From Saprospirales bacterium (lineage in GTDB: Bacteria > Bacteroidota > Bacteroidia > Chitinophagales > Saprospiraceae): 64,000 nt of DNA. A model generated the notes under the pieces. It did no database searches and was not told the DNA's origin. It saw only the letters and a program-made list of their open reading frames with translations. Below, piece by piece: positions 29,779 to 39,509 of this stretch. Made by a program: the position numbers and the translations under genes. The stretch spans positions 1-64,000 of the forward strand of contig JADJYG010000030.1 in assembly GCA_016719895.1 (NCBI GenBank), given 5' to 3'. The first letter of the stretch is position 1. The number at the start of each line of letters is the position of its first letter.

Positions 29779-30938
29779 ATGATAAAGCGTCATCTTTTTC
29801 AAAAGGCGGAAGAACTGCTGCAGAAATACCCGATGCTTGTCATTACGGGACCCCGGCAATCCGGCAAGACAACTTTTGCCCGTCAATTGCGCCCCGGGTA
29901 TACCTACCTGAATATGGAAATTGGCGAAAACCGCGAATACGCCGGTAAAGATCCGCATGGTTTTCTGCAAACATTTAGAGGAGGAGTTATCCTCGATGAG
30001 GTGCAACAAGTTCCGGATCTCTTCCCTTACCTGCAATATTATACCGATATGCGTGGCGAAGTGGGGGAATAAATCCTTTCCGGTTCCCAACATTTTTTAT
30101 TATTGGAGAAAGTTACCCAATCCCTGGCAGGCCGAATTGCCATTTTCGAGCCCAACCCTTTTCCCTGGAAGAATTGTGGGAAAGTGAATGGGCGCCCCAA
30201 CGTTGGGAGGATATTTTGACTAAAGGGTTTATCCGCGTTTGCATAGTTTCAATATAACTCCCGCTGATTTTTATCCGGATTATATTCAAACATATGCGGA
30301 GCGCGACGTGCCTAAATCACCAATGTAGTTGACCTGAATCAATTTCGCACCTTCTTATCCTTGTGCGCCGGCAGGATTGGGCACTTATTGAATCTGAGCA
30401 GTTTAGGTAATGATCTGGGAATTGATGGCAAAACGGTCAAATCATGGCTCTCGATTTTGGAAACCAGTTTTTATTGCATACCGTTTGCCGCCATATTTTC
30501 AAAATTTTGACAAAGGCTGGTAAAACCCAAAACTTTACTTCTATGACACCGGACTTGCTGCCTGGATGCTTGGCATACGCACTCCGGCAGATTTGGATCT
30601 TGCATTTCGCTAAGGTGCTTTGTTTGAAAATTTTGTTATAAATGAATTGATGAAAAACAGGCTGAATGCGCTTCAACGGCCGAATTTTTATTTCTGGCAA
30701 GATAAAAACAACAATGAAATTGATTTAATCACAGATGAAGTAACGCGCCAGGAATTAAGTGAAATCAAGGCGGAAGACGATTTCAGCCGAATTTTTCAAA
30801 CACTTTTCAAAATATACGCCCCTTGTTCCAATCCCGGCTTTGCGCTTCTGGGTAGTTTATGGCGGCGACCAGAACCAGATTCGATCTGACGCCACGGTGA
30901 CTACCTGGAACGGCCCTTCAAAAATAAACTTCCCCTGA
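29779..30938 (+). CDS. AAA ATPase with DUF4143-type C-terminus (frameshifted)
   Basis: The start MIKRHLFQKAEELLQKYPML is followed by the Walker A motif ITGPRQSGKTTFARQL and Walker B GGVILDEVQQVPDLF. The frame breaks at about 30070. Other frames supply ILSGSQHFLLLEKVTQSLAG, then PADFYPDYIQTYAERDV, then NALQRPNFYFWQDKNNNEID (the nuclease-like NEID motif of DUF4143), and finally VVYGGDQNQIRSDATVTTWN to a stop at 30936-30938. The pieces give about 385 codons, the family's usual length. The function of this widespread, laterally mobile ATPase family is not established. It is preceded by a striking inverted repeat. Confidence 0.68.
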
Positions 30939-31266
30939 AACTACTTTAACTTTAAAAGTGCGCTATCCCGTGTTCGTCTTTCAGACGGTTTCTCAGCGTC
31001 AAAACAAACAATGGCGTCCTATTGAATAAATCCGCCCCAAAGGAAGCCTTCAAAGGGGCTGTTGGAGGTGACCGGAACCGTTCGAATCAGGTACGATGAC
31101 AATCGCGGGGGAGAAAAAAGGGGGTAGGGAAGATTCCGGGATTTATGCGTAGCCCACGCTCGGCGGTAGAGAGGTCGAACATAGCGCATTCGGCACAAAT
31201 ATTCGACCTCTCCGAGGTCGTGAAAACTCCTGGTAATCAACGTTCTACAAACGTTTGACCTCTCCG
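30939..31266. repeat. Repeat fragments: MITE end, hairpin tail, palindrome
   Basis: TTTCAGACGGTTTCT at 30979-30993 matches the right end of the 23399-23567 MITE. Positions 31100-31178 match the right flank and tail of the long-hairpin element (GGGGGTAGGGAAGATTC, CCACGCTCGGCGGTAGAG). CGACCTCTCCGAGGTCG at 31204-31220 is another copy of the palindrome. No gene is visible. Confidence 0.65.
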
Positions 31267-31476
31267 CACCCATTTCGCTTAAAATTTTAATCGATTTGTC
31301 GAGCCCCATCAATGCCTTGACGCTGGCAGTTCTTCGACACTGCCAGGTCATTTGGGCGCTGACGCTGGCAGGTCTTCGACACTGCCAGCGTCAAGAGAGC
31401 CTGTAGGGTAATATAAACCGACCTGACCGAATAAATAAATATTTAAAGTTGCCCGAAATTTTAAGCGAAATGGGTG
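31267..31476. mobile_element. 210-bp MITE with 21-bp inverted repeats and 5-bp target duplication
   Basis: The element starts CACCCATTTCGCTTAAAATT and ends with the exact reverse complement. CTCCG is duplicated on both sides (31262-31266 and 31477-31481). Removing the element and one CTCCG restores GACCTCTCCGAGGTC, the interspersed palindrome found intact elsewhere. Inside are two hairpins of the form GACGCTGGCAG/CTGCCAGCGTC (the second, 31361-31392, is perfect). There is no ORF. Confidence 0.82.
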
Positions 31477-31546
31477 CTCCGAGGTCAACCTTACCCTGAC
31501 AGCTATGGCGTCCTCGCCAACAACACTGATTATCAACCAATCAAAA

Positions 31547-31611
31547 AATGCCGCTGTCAGCGTCCTCGCCGACAGCAAGAATGCCGCTGTCAGCGTCCTC
31601 GCCGACAGCAA
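31547..31611. repeat. Two direct copies of a 32-bp GCTGTCAGCGTCCTCGCCGACAGC repeat
   Basis: Identical 32-bp copies at 31547-31578 and 31580-31611. Each is an imperfect palindrome (GCTGTC...GACAGC). They are related to the inverted pair at 25649-25730 and to GGCGTCCTCGCCAACA at about 31507. Confidence 0.7.
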
Positions 31612-31663
31612 AACTTCGAACTATTGATTTTGCAGGGCAAGCCAGAACCGATGGACGCTGCGT

Positions 31664-33229
31664 CTACCGCCCCTCGTCCACCGTCTCCGCCTTCCACTCC
31701 TCGATGTTTTGGTTTTGCCAGAGAAATTGACGCCCACGGCCACGACGGGTTTGCCGAGGTTCCAGAACGCCTGATGGTAGCGTTTGCGCCGGATTTGCTC
31801 TAAGGGCCGCTTCCGGCGCTTTGGGTCACCCTTTGAACTCCAGGATATACACCCGTTGGGTAGTTTCCACGGCGGCGTCAGCGCGGCCTTCGGCGGTGCA
31901 GGGTTCGCTGCGGATGCGCAGGCCCATGTAGCTGAACAGCAGGTGGATGGCGGCGTGGAAGAAACGTTCGGGCGTTTTTTCGTAGAGTTGGAAAGGGATG
32001 CTGCTGAACATGCCTTTCAAAATTTTCATCACCTGTTCCAGGTCGTCGTTTTCAAAGGCTTTTCCCCGAGGCGCAGGGCGACTACTAAACCGGAGCCTTT
32101 GGGCACGCCGCCGAAGGCTTCGAGCAGGTAGGCGAGCATGGAGTTTTCCACCTCGTAATTGGGGTAGCCGAGTTGGTAGATGCCGTACTCGTCGCGCCCA
32201 GGAGGGGTCAGGTGCGGTTTGGTAGAGCAGGCCGTAGGGGCGCAGGTCTTCGAGGTCGAAACTGTCGAACTCGATTTGGGACTGTTCGGTCAGTTTGAAA
32301 TCGTACAGGCCCTGTTGTTTGAGCAGGTTGATGAGGAAAGTGGGGTTCCGGTGGCGAACCAAGTTTTCGAATTCGCCGGTATTGAAAAAAGGTTGACGGA
32401 GACGGGGTTATAAACCTTTTCGGCATTGATATGAAAGCGGTAGCCTGTCCCAGCGCCGCATTTTTCCAGCAGCGCTTCGCGGCCGAGTCGGAGTTATGCG
32501 GCGGCGGCGTCGATTTCGGCGGCGAAATTACTTCCTAATTCCTGTTGGGTATAGCCCAACATAGTGGCGTAGGCCGGGTGCAGGCTGATGTCCTGCAGGT
32601 TGTTGAGGCCGGAAAGATGCCCACTTTGGAGAATTTGCTCACGCCGGTGAGGAAGACCAGTTCGAGCAGATGGTCGTTGTTTTGAGTACCGTGTAAAATT
32701 CCTTGAGGATATTCGCGGGCTTCCATGGCTTTGCTGGGTCTTTTCCCAAATGGTGAATTACCGGGGCATCGCATTCGTCGATGAGTACGACGACTTTGCC
32801 TTTGGCGGATAGCCGGGCGATGAGGTATTCGAGCCGGTTGCCGGGCGTTCCTTGCGCGGCGGGGAAGCCGGCTTCTTCGATGAGCAAATTCAGTTTAAAA
32901 TTGAGCGCTTCCGGCAGACTGACCTCCGGATAACCGATTCCGGTAAGCGTGATCCGGATAACCGGATGTTTCCGGCTCCAGTCCCATTTGTCTTCGATCC
33001 ACAGCCCCCTGAACAACTCGCGGCTGCCCGAATACAGTTCCCTGCAAGGTGGCGATGGTGATGGACTTTCCGAAACAGCGCGGGCAGGGGAGAAAATACG
33101 CGCCTGGATTTTGGCTGCCTGATAGATGTACCGCGTTTTGTCGATGTATTTGAAGTCATTTTCCCGGATCTTCCGAAAATCCTGCGCCGATGGGAAGTTT
33201 TTGAAGCGCCATTTTGCCTTGTTTTTCAT
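31664..33229 (-). CDS. AAA-ATPase-like / PD-(D/E)XK nuclease protein (frameshifted)
   Basis: The ATG at 33229 gives a typical start of this family (KNFPSAQDFRKIRENDFKYI, DKTRYIY). A second frame supplies the P-loop region (CPRCFGKSITIATLQ), and the first frame resumes with ELFRGLWIEDKWDWSRKHP and the Walker B-like KVVVLIDECDAPVI. FLTGVSKFSKVGIF and SLHPAYATMLGYTQQEL follow. The C-terminal PD-(D/E)XK part has GRADAAVET and VYILEFK, then KPVVAVGVNFSGK and NIEEWKAETVDEGR before a stop at 31664-31666. The composite of about 520 codons equals the family's usual size. The role is unknown; such genes are very numerous in some Bacteroidota and behave like mobile accessory genes. At least five indels interrupt it. 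Confidence 0.68.
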
Positions 33230-33540
33230 GCAAAGATATGCAAAGGTCGCATTATTACCGATCAGGCAGGCGGCGCGGATTCCGGCAAAAAAGGCAGCCA
33301 GTTGTCGAGGCTTACAGACTGGAAAGCGGCCTCCAAATACGAAATAAGATCCCCCTTTTCCCAGGAGGCGTAATATTAAGTTTTCGTTTTTAACATCATT
33401 TTTTTGATAATTAAGATAAAATTGTCTTAATTTTGGCCGACTTTTAATCCTTGCCGGAATAATGCGCTTCAGGCATAAGACATTTTGCCTTTTTTCCTGC
33501 CCGTTGTTCCCTTTTCAGTTTCAACATCCCGACGACTTTT

Positions 33541-33564
33541 CCTTTAACCGCGCGCGGTTAAAGG
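33541..33564. promoter_or_regulatory. Perfect 24-bp palindrome upstream of beta-helix adhesin
   Basis: The half-site CCTTTAACCGCG is followed directly by its reverse complement, 63 bp before the ATG at 33628. It could be a regulator-binding site or a small hairpin. An 8-bp inverted repeat AATTAAGA/TCTTAATT lies upstream (about 33409-33434). The rest of 33230-33627 shows no gene. Confidence 0.5.
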
Positions 33565-33627
33565 CATTGTCTTCTTTTAATCAGTATTATCCAACTTTAT
33601 TCCCGTAGGAAACAAAAAAATATCGGT

Positions 33628-36600
33628 ATGAAAGTCTTTACTCCGTTCGTAAACCAATCTGGGGTGGTATGTGCCTTTTTATGAGCCTGCTACAGGCCAA
33701 TTCTGATCAATTGTCACCTCGCTGGGCGCATCTGGCGGTTGATACCCGGATGATACCCGAACTTCCGCCGGCACAGGTTGGTGAGGGGGTGCTACGCACT
33801 CTCTATAGCAACCACTGGTCGGACCTACTGCAGCCGACGACATTGCGATTGACCAGCGATTACAGTTCGTGGGCGGTCCCGCGGGTAGCACCGGGGGCCG
33901 GAACGGTTAAGATCATTGCGCCTACCGGCAACCCGGGGCAAATCAACTCTTGGCGCTGTCAACTAGCGGGCCTTCGGCTTCCGACCTCGACCGGCGGCTC
34001 CTTTACAGCCGAATATCGCTGGGGCTGGGGCCTAATCCCACGAGCCGTACCGTGGCGTTCCGCCTCGGTATCCAGTCCGCGCAGTGGGCCGCCTCCAAAC
34101 CAGTTTCATGGCAATCCGAGCGCGGACAAACCTGGGATCTGATTTTGGTCAACGTTATGGCGGCGCCGACCGAATGCCTGGAATACCGTCAATGTTGATA
34201 AAGACAATGGGCTTTGGTACTTGTACGGCCAGGCCGGTAACGGTAACTGGGTCAGCATAGCCGGCTCAGCGCCTCCCGGTGGCTCAACGCAAAAACGCTC
34301 GCCGACTGGGCTCGACCCCACCTGGGGCACTATCCTCTTTAGCGCCGGCGCCAAGATCCAACGCACAGTTCGGGCTTGGGTCATATCAACAGCAGTGCAA
34401 CGCCTATGTGGATTATTTGCAGACTACGCTCTGAACAGCGGCAACGCCTACGACTTTTGCCGCCCTGGTGCGGTGGGTTCTCGACATGGCAGAAACAATG
34501 CTTGTCGGCGATGTTCCACGATTCAGGCCGCTATTGACAATGCGACTACGCTGAGCGGACTTTATTCGAAGTGGATGCAGGCACGTACAACGAAAACGTC
34601 CTCATCAACAAGAACGACCTGACGATCCGCTCCACGGGCGGCAAGGGCGTGACAACCATCCAGGGGACATTGGCCGGCGGCAACTACGGTACGGTGGCCA
34701 TAGCAAGCGGAACCAACGGCGTGACGCTGGGCCAATCGGGCAAGGGCTTTACCATCATCGGCTTCGACGGCACAGGCGGCATCGAGGCCGCGGCAGTGTA
34801 CCTGCTGGGCGCACACACCGATATTACCGTCGAGGGCAACGAGATACGGGCGGACGGCGATTATGGCCTGCTGTCCAATTACAACGCGGCCATCGACGGC
34901 ATTTTGATCAACGACAACATGTTTACGGGCAAAACCTTCTTAGGCGCCGAACCGGGTGGCTGCGGCTTCGCCACCCAGTTCGACCCCGGCAACAACGTCC
35001 CGAGGCAATTGGTAACCATGGTCGGCGGCGCCGGGGTGACGGCCTCCAAAAACGTGACCTTCACCAATAACATGGTGACGGGCACGACCGGCGGCTACAA
35101 CTCGACCGGCGCCTGCGAACAGGGCAACCAATTGGTAACCATCGACGTGATCGGAGCGGATATCCGCAACAACATATTCAACGGTACCACGACCCGCGGC
35201 GCGTACAGCCTCCGAACCCGCGGCAAACTGACCAGCATCGGTTGCAATACGTTTCATTCGGACTTCCTCAGCGCCACCTGCGCGCACATATTCTTCGGCT
35301 CTCCGGCGCCGCCAGGCGCCCGTACCGGCGGCGCCCGCCTTCACTTGCCCGGTAACCAACACGAATACCGGCAACGTGTTCTGCTCGATCCAGGATGGCA
35401 TAGAAGCCTCCATGACCCTGAGCGGCCACGTACTGGCCGTGCCCGCCTGCTCCTATTCTGAATTTGTGGACGCCGTCGCCCCGGGCAAAGACATTACCCT
35501 CGCCCCCGGCGCCAGCCCCGGCTGCGTGACCATCACCGGCGGCCTGACGCTCGGCAGCGGCGATGCGCTCGACATGGAAATCAACGGCACCTCCGCCTGC
35601 ACCGACTACGACCGCTTCTCCGTGAACGGTGCGGTAACACTGGGCGGGGCCACACTGACCCTGACCCTGGGCTACGTGCCCTCCCCCGGCGATTCGTATA
35701 CCTTGATCGCCAACGACGGCGCAGACCCGGTGAGCGGGCAGTTTGCGCAAGGCGCCACCATATCTTCGGGCGGCTACGTGTTCTCCATCAACTACACGGG
35801 CGGCGACGGCAACGATGTCGTGCTGACCTCCTGCGGCACGGGCAACGTCCAAAATACTGATACCGGCGAGTGGTTTTGTTCCATCCAGGCGGCCATCGAC
35901 GACGCCCAAACGCTTGACGGGCATACCCTGTCGGTGAACGCGGGTACGTACGCCGAGGATATCACAGTAAATAAATCCCTCACCATCCTCGGCCCCAACG
36001 CCGCGATTGATCCCTGCTCCGGAAGCCGGGTCGCGGAAGCGGTAGTCGTGCCGAAAACGAAGGATATTGGCGCCACCGTGCTGTTTTACATCGCCGCCAA
36101 CACCGACAACGTGAGCATCAAGGGCTTCACCCTGAACGGCGACAATACGGCGCTGACGAGCGGTTTTACCAGCACCAACGGGGCCGACATAGACGCCGCC
36201 GAAGGCGTGGCGACCTACGAGACCGGCGTGGACAACCTGGTCGTCCAGAACAACATCTTCAAAAATTTCTCTTATTTCGGCGTAACCCATTACGACTACC
36301 CCGCGGGCGTACCCTCCAGCGGCCACGACATCTCCAACAACAAGTTCATGGATTTGGGAACCTATGACGCAGGCTCCGGAATCTCTTATTGGGGCGGCGG
36401 CGTGCTGTTGTACAACAACGCATACGCCCACGTGAGCAATAACTGCATGACCAACGTGCGCTCGGGAGTTCAAACCGGCAATTTCTACTTGCCCAACCCC
36501 GGCGCGGCGACATACCAGGTTATCGAAGACAACACGATCCAGGCGCGCCGGCGGGGCATTTTCCACAACCTGTTCTACAGCTCGGCTTCGCCTTACACCT

Positions 36601-38714
36601 TGGACGACAACGCCATCACGGCGCTCAACCACGCCAGCGAAAGCTACTGGGACGGTATTCTGATCTCCTCCCACCAGGGTGTCGCTTCCACGACGAGCGA
36701 TAACGTCATCGACGGCTCGGCCATAACGGGCAAACCCACTGAAGGCATCGAAGTGTGGAATGTGCGGAGCACCGCCCCGGCAACGATCAGCGGAGGCTCC
36801 GTCACCGGCGTAAGTATCGGCTTGTTCGTCAACAACTACGAAGGCTACGTCTCGGATGCCGGCGAGGGCGCGCACACGGTGGTCAGCGGACTGACGGTGA
36901 CCGATTGCCCGGTGGGCGCCAAGATATTCGACAGCCCCTCCAGCACCTTGCACGCGGCCGTAAATGCGACCATCCAGACCGATTGCCACTTCAGCCATTC
37001 CTCGGGCGGCACGACGGGTATCCTGGTAGCGGGCGCGGCGGCCTCGGCAACCATCCAGGACAACAGCGCCTCTTTCCACGGCTTCACCACCGGCATTGAC
37101 GTAGACGCCGGCTCGGCTACCATCGACAACAACCACATTTACGACAATACCACGGGCATTCGCTTTACCAACGGCGGCAGCGGCACGGTGACCGACAACG
37201 ACTTTACCGGCGCTACCACCAACGATACGGATTTGCGCCTCGACGCCTCGGCCGGCACGGTCGGCGCCGACGGCGGCAACCACTTCGCCGGATCCGTCTA
37301 TGGCGTGGACAACCAGAGCGCCGCCGTCGTGGATGCCGAAAATAACTATTGGGACGACGCCACGGGCCCCGGCGCGCCGCCTTATGCCTTCGGCTCCGGC
37401 GCGGAGATTACCGCCAACGTGGACTACTGCCCGTTCTACGGCGCGCCCGGCGGCCCGGCCTTGCCGGCGGCGAATTGCTCCTTCCTGTTCAGCGGAACCA
37501 TTCTCTGGGAGCACGACGGCACGAGCGGCGTCAAAGACGCCACCGTCAACCTCACAGGCGCCGGCAGCGGCAGCGACCTGACGGACGCAAGCGGCGATTA
37601 CCTGATTGCCCCACCGTACGCCGCCGGGAATTACACCCTGACGCCTGTCAAATCGATCAACAAACTCAACGGCGTGACCGTGGCCGACGCCGTGGCTATC
37701 CAACAACATGTAGCGTACATCACCCTTATTACCAGTCTATATAAAAAAGTGGCCGCCGACGTGAACAAAAGCAACAGTATCACCACCTTCGACGCCACCA
37801 TCATCAACCAATCGCTGCTGGGCAACCCCGCGGCGCTGGCGCAATTCAAAACCTCCTGGCGCTTCGCGCCGCAGTCGCATACGATGATCGATCCACCCTG
37901 GGGCTTCCCCGAAAGCATCAGCCTGACGGGCGTGACGAGCAACCAGACGGGCCAGGATTTTTACGGCATCAAAACGGGCGACGTGGTGGCAACTTATGCC
38001 AACCCGGCCACTTTGGGAGCGGGCGAGCCAATGGCCTTGCGGGTACAAGACGAGCCGTTGGAGGCGGGCGCCGAATACGCTCTGGAATTCCGGGCCGGGC
38101 AGTTGGCCGATTTGGCGGCCTTCCAGTTCGCTCTGCGCTTCGATGCGGCCGCACTTGAATTTCTGGAGATCCGGCCGCTCGGGGCTTTGCCGTTGACGGC
38201 CGATAATTTTGGTTTGTTCAACGTTGCCGAAGGCGAAATCCGCGCGGTGTGGTCGCAGCCGGCGGGCGTATTTTTGGAAGAGGCCGCGCCGCTGTTCGAG
38301 TTGAAATTCAAAGCCTTGCAAAGCGGCAAATTGAGCGAAACCCTGGGCCTCGACGACAGCGTGCTGCCGGGCTACGCCTACACCAGCGCTATGGCGGAAT
38401 CGGGCGTGCAATTGTATTTTTCCGAAACGACGCAAACGAATGACCCGGGGAGGGCGGCATTTCAATTGTTGCAAAACCGGCCCAACCCGTTCAGCGGCGC
38501 GACGACGATCGGTTTTGTTTTGCCGGAAAGCGGCGAAGCGCAACTGCGGGTGTTCGATGCGGCAGGGCGTTTGTTAGCCGAACGCACGGGGCAATACCCG
38601 GCGGGCAGGCACGAGGAGGTGTTTGATTGGGAAGCTGCGCCGGGGGTGTACTATTACGAGTTGACCACGCCGTTCGGGGTGCTGGCGAAGAAGATGATTT
38701 CTACGCATAAATAA
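33628..38714 (+). CDS. Parallel-beta-helix adhesin with dockerin/cohesin module and type A sorting domain (frameshifted in 5' third)
   Basis: The ATG at 33628 starts MKVFTPFVNQSGVVCAF. The next kilobase is spread over three frames (for example HWSDLLQPTTLRLTSDYSSW, then NVDKDNGLWYLYGQAGNGNW, then CSTIQAAIDNATTLSG). From 34571 a long frame holds a right-handed beta-helix (AGTYNENVLINKNDLTIRS, many N-x-F/I-x-G turns). The frame shifts once more near 35300-35370 and is then intact to 38714. A second, related beta-helix segment begins at about 35850 (STQ-type repeat WFCSIQAAIDDAQTLDG). The end carries the carboxypeptidase-regulatory-like unit, dockerin, cohesin-like domain and a type A T9SS sorting domain (QNRPNPFSGATTIGFVLP). 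Beta-helix surface proteins bind or cleave polysaccharides; no lyase catalytic residues are recognisable, so binding is only inferred. Confidence 0.75.
37486..38430 (+). other. Dockerin + cohesin-like module, copy B
   Basis: Collinear with copy A at 22117-23085: SGTILWEHDGTSGVKD, NKLNGVTVADAVAIQQH, DVNKSNSITTFDATIINQ, then a block from NPAALAQFKTSWRF and a cohesin-like domain (FQFALRFDAAALEFLEI). The dockerin block is the most conserved stretch between the two genes. Confidence 0.7.
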
Positions 38715-39509
38715 ATTTTCTGTGGAAACTGGCATCGGAAAATAACCCCGGCAAGGTATTTGATTGCAAATACCGGAGACTTTTTTGAAAACAAAAGTCC
38801 GCTCCGGCTAAAAACTTAATGCAAAAAAATGCCGGCGTATCGTATGTCCGTTATACTTTTGCAAGGGTATGCTTTAGGGTTGTACTTTTTAATCCTTTAA
38901 TCCCGTATCGTTCTCGTGGGAGTCGTAACGGAAGCATATTTTACTCCGCGCTCTCCTTTGAAACAAACCGGCGGCAGACCGGAACGTTTCCCAAAATTTG
39001 ATGTGATTGTACCATGTTCCGAAACGGACGATTGCCGGTATGCCGGACATCGTTGGTTTTGAAAAGGCATAAACAGTGGTTTTTACCACCTGTGCCGTTT
39101 GGCAATTGGCCAATTGCCGGCGCTCAGCAGTTTAATCGCGTGTTTTCCCATCCTGGGATCCGAATACTGCGCGTTTTGCGCAGGTCGACTCGAGTTAAAA
39201 TTATAATCTTGTGATCAGTCTCACTGCCCGTTTACGAGCGCGCCTCATCCAAAAGGAGGCAACAGGTTCTCTTACCGAACCGTTCCTCCTGCATTTACCC
39301 CCCGGCATTTCACCGGGCGGTTTTTCCGTTTTTGGGGCTGACTTTTCGATTTCCAATATTTTTTCTGAAAATAATTTTTGTACCGCCCGCGGCAACGCCG
39401 GGAGCGGGCATTTCTTTTCGGCCGGAATGGCGCGCCAGCTGCGGGTCGCTCCGGCTTTTTTAATTTTGATAAACCGCTTCATCCTCTACAGCCAAAAAAA
39501 CGGTTAATT
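38715..39509. other. Intergenic region before the giant adhesin gene
   Basis: It contains a hairpin CCGGAG-ACTTTT/AAAAGT-CCGCTCCGG (about 38773-38808) after the preceding gene. There is a terminator-like CCCGG/CCGGG stem with T-runs at 39301-39325, and a GC-rich imperfect stem (GCCGGGAGC ... GCTCCGGC) ending in TTTTTT at about 39460. TAATTTTG at 39461-39468 fits the Bacteroidota -7 motif TAnnTTTG, 41 bp before the ATG, but no convincing -33 element is seen. No gene is supported. Confidence 0.35.
39301..39325 (+). terminator. Terminator-like hairpin
   Basis: A five-bp CCCGG/CCGGG stem with a seven-base loop is followed by CGGTTTTTCCGTTTTT. The stem is short, so activity is uncertain. It lies about 185 bp upstream of the giant adhesin start. 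Confidence 0.4.

Noticed and set aside
35268..37709. 813-aa minus-strand ORF opposite the beta-helix adhesin
   Set aside because: The plus-strand frame has a coherent beta-helix, dockerin and sorting domain, while the minus frame has biased composition and no domain.
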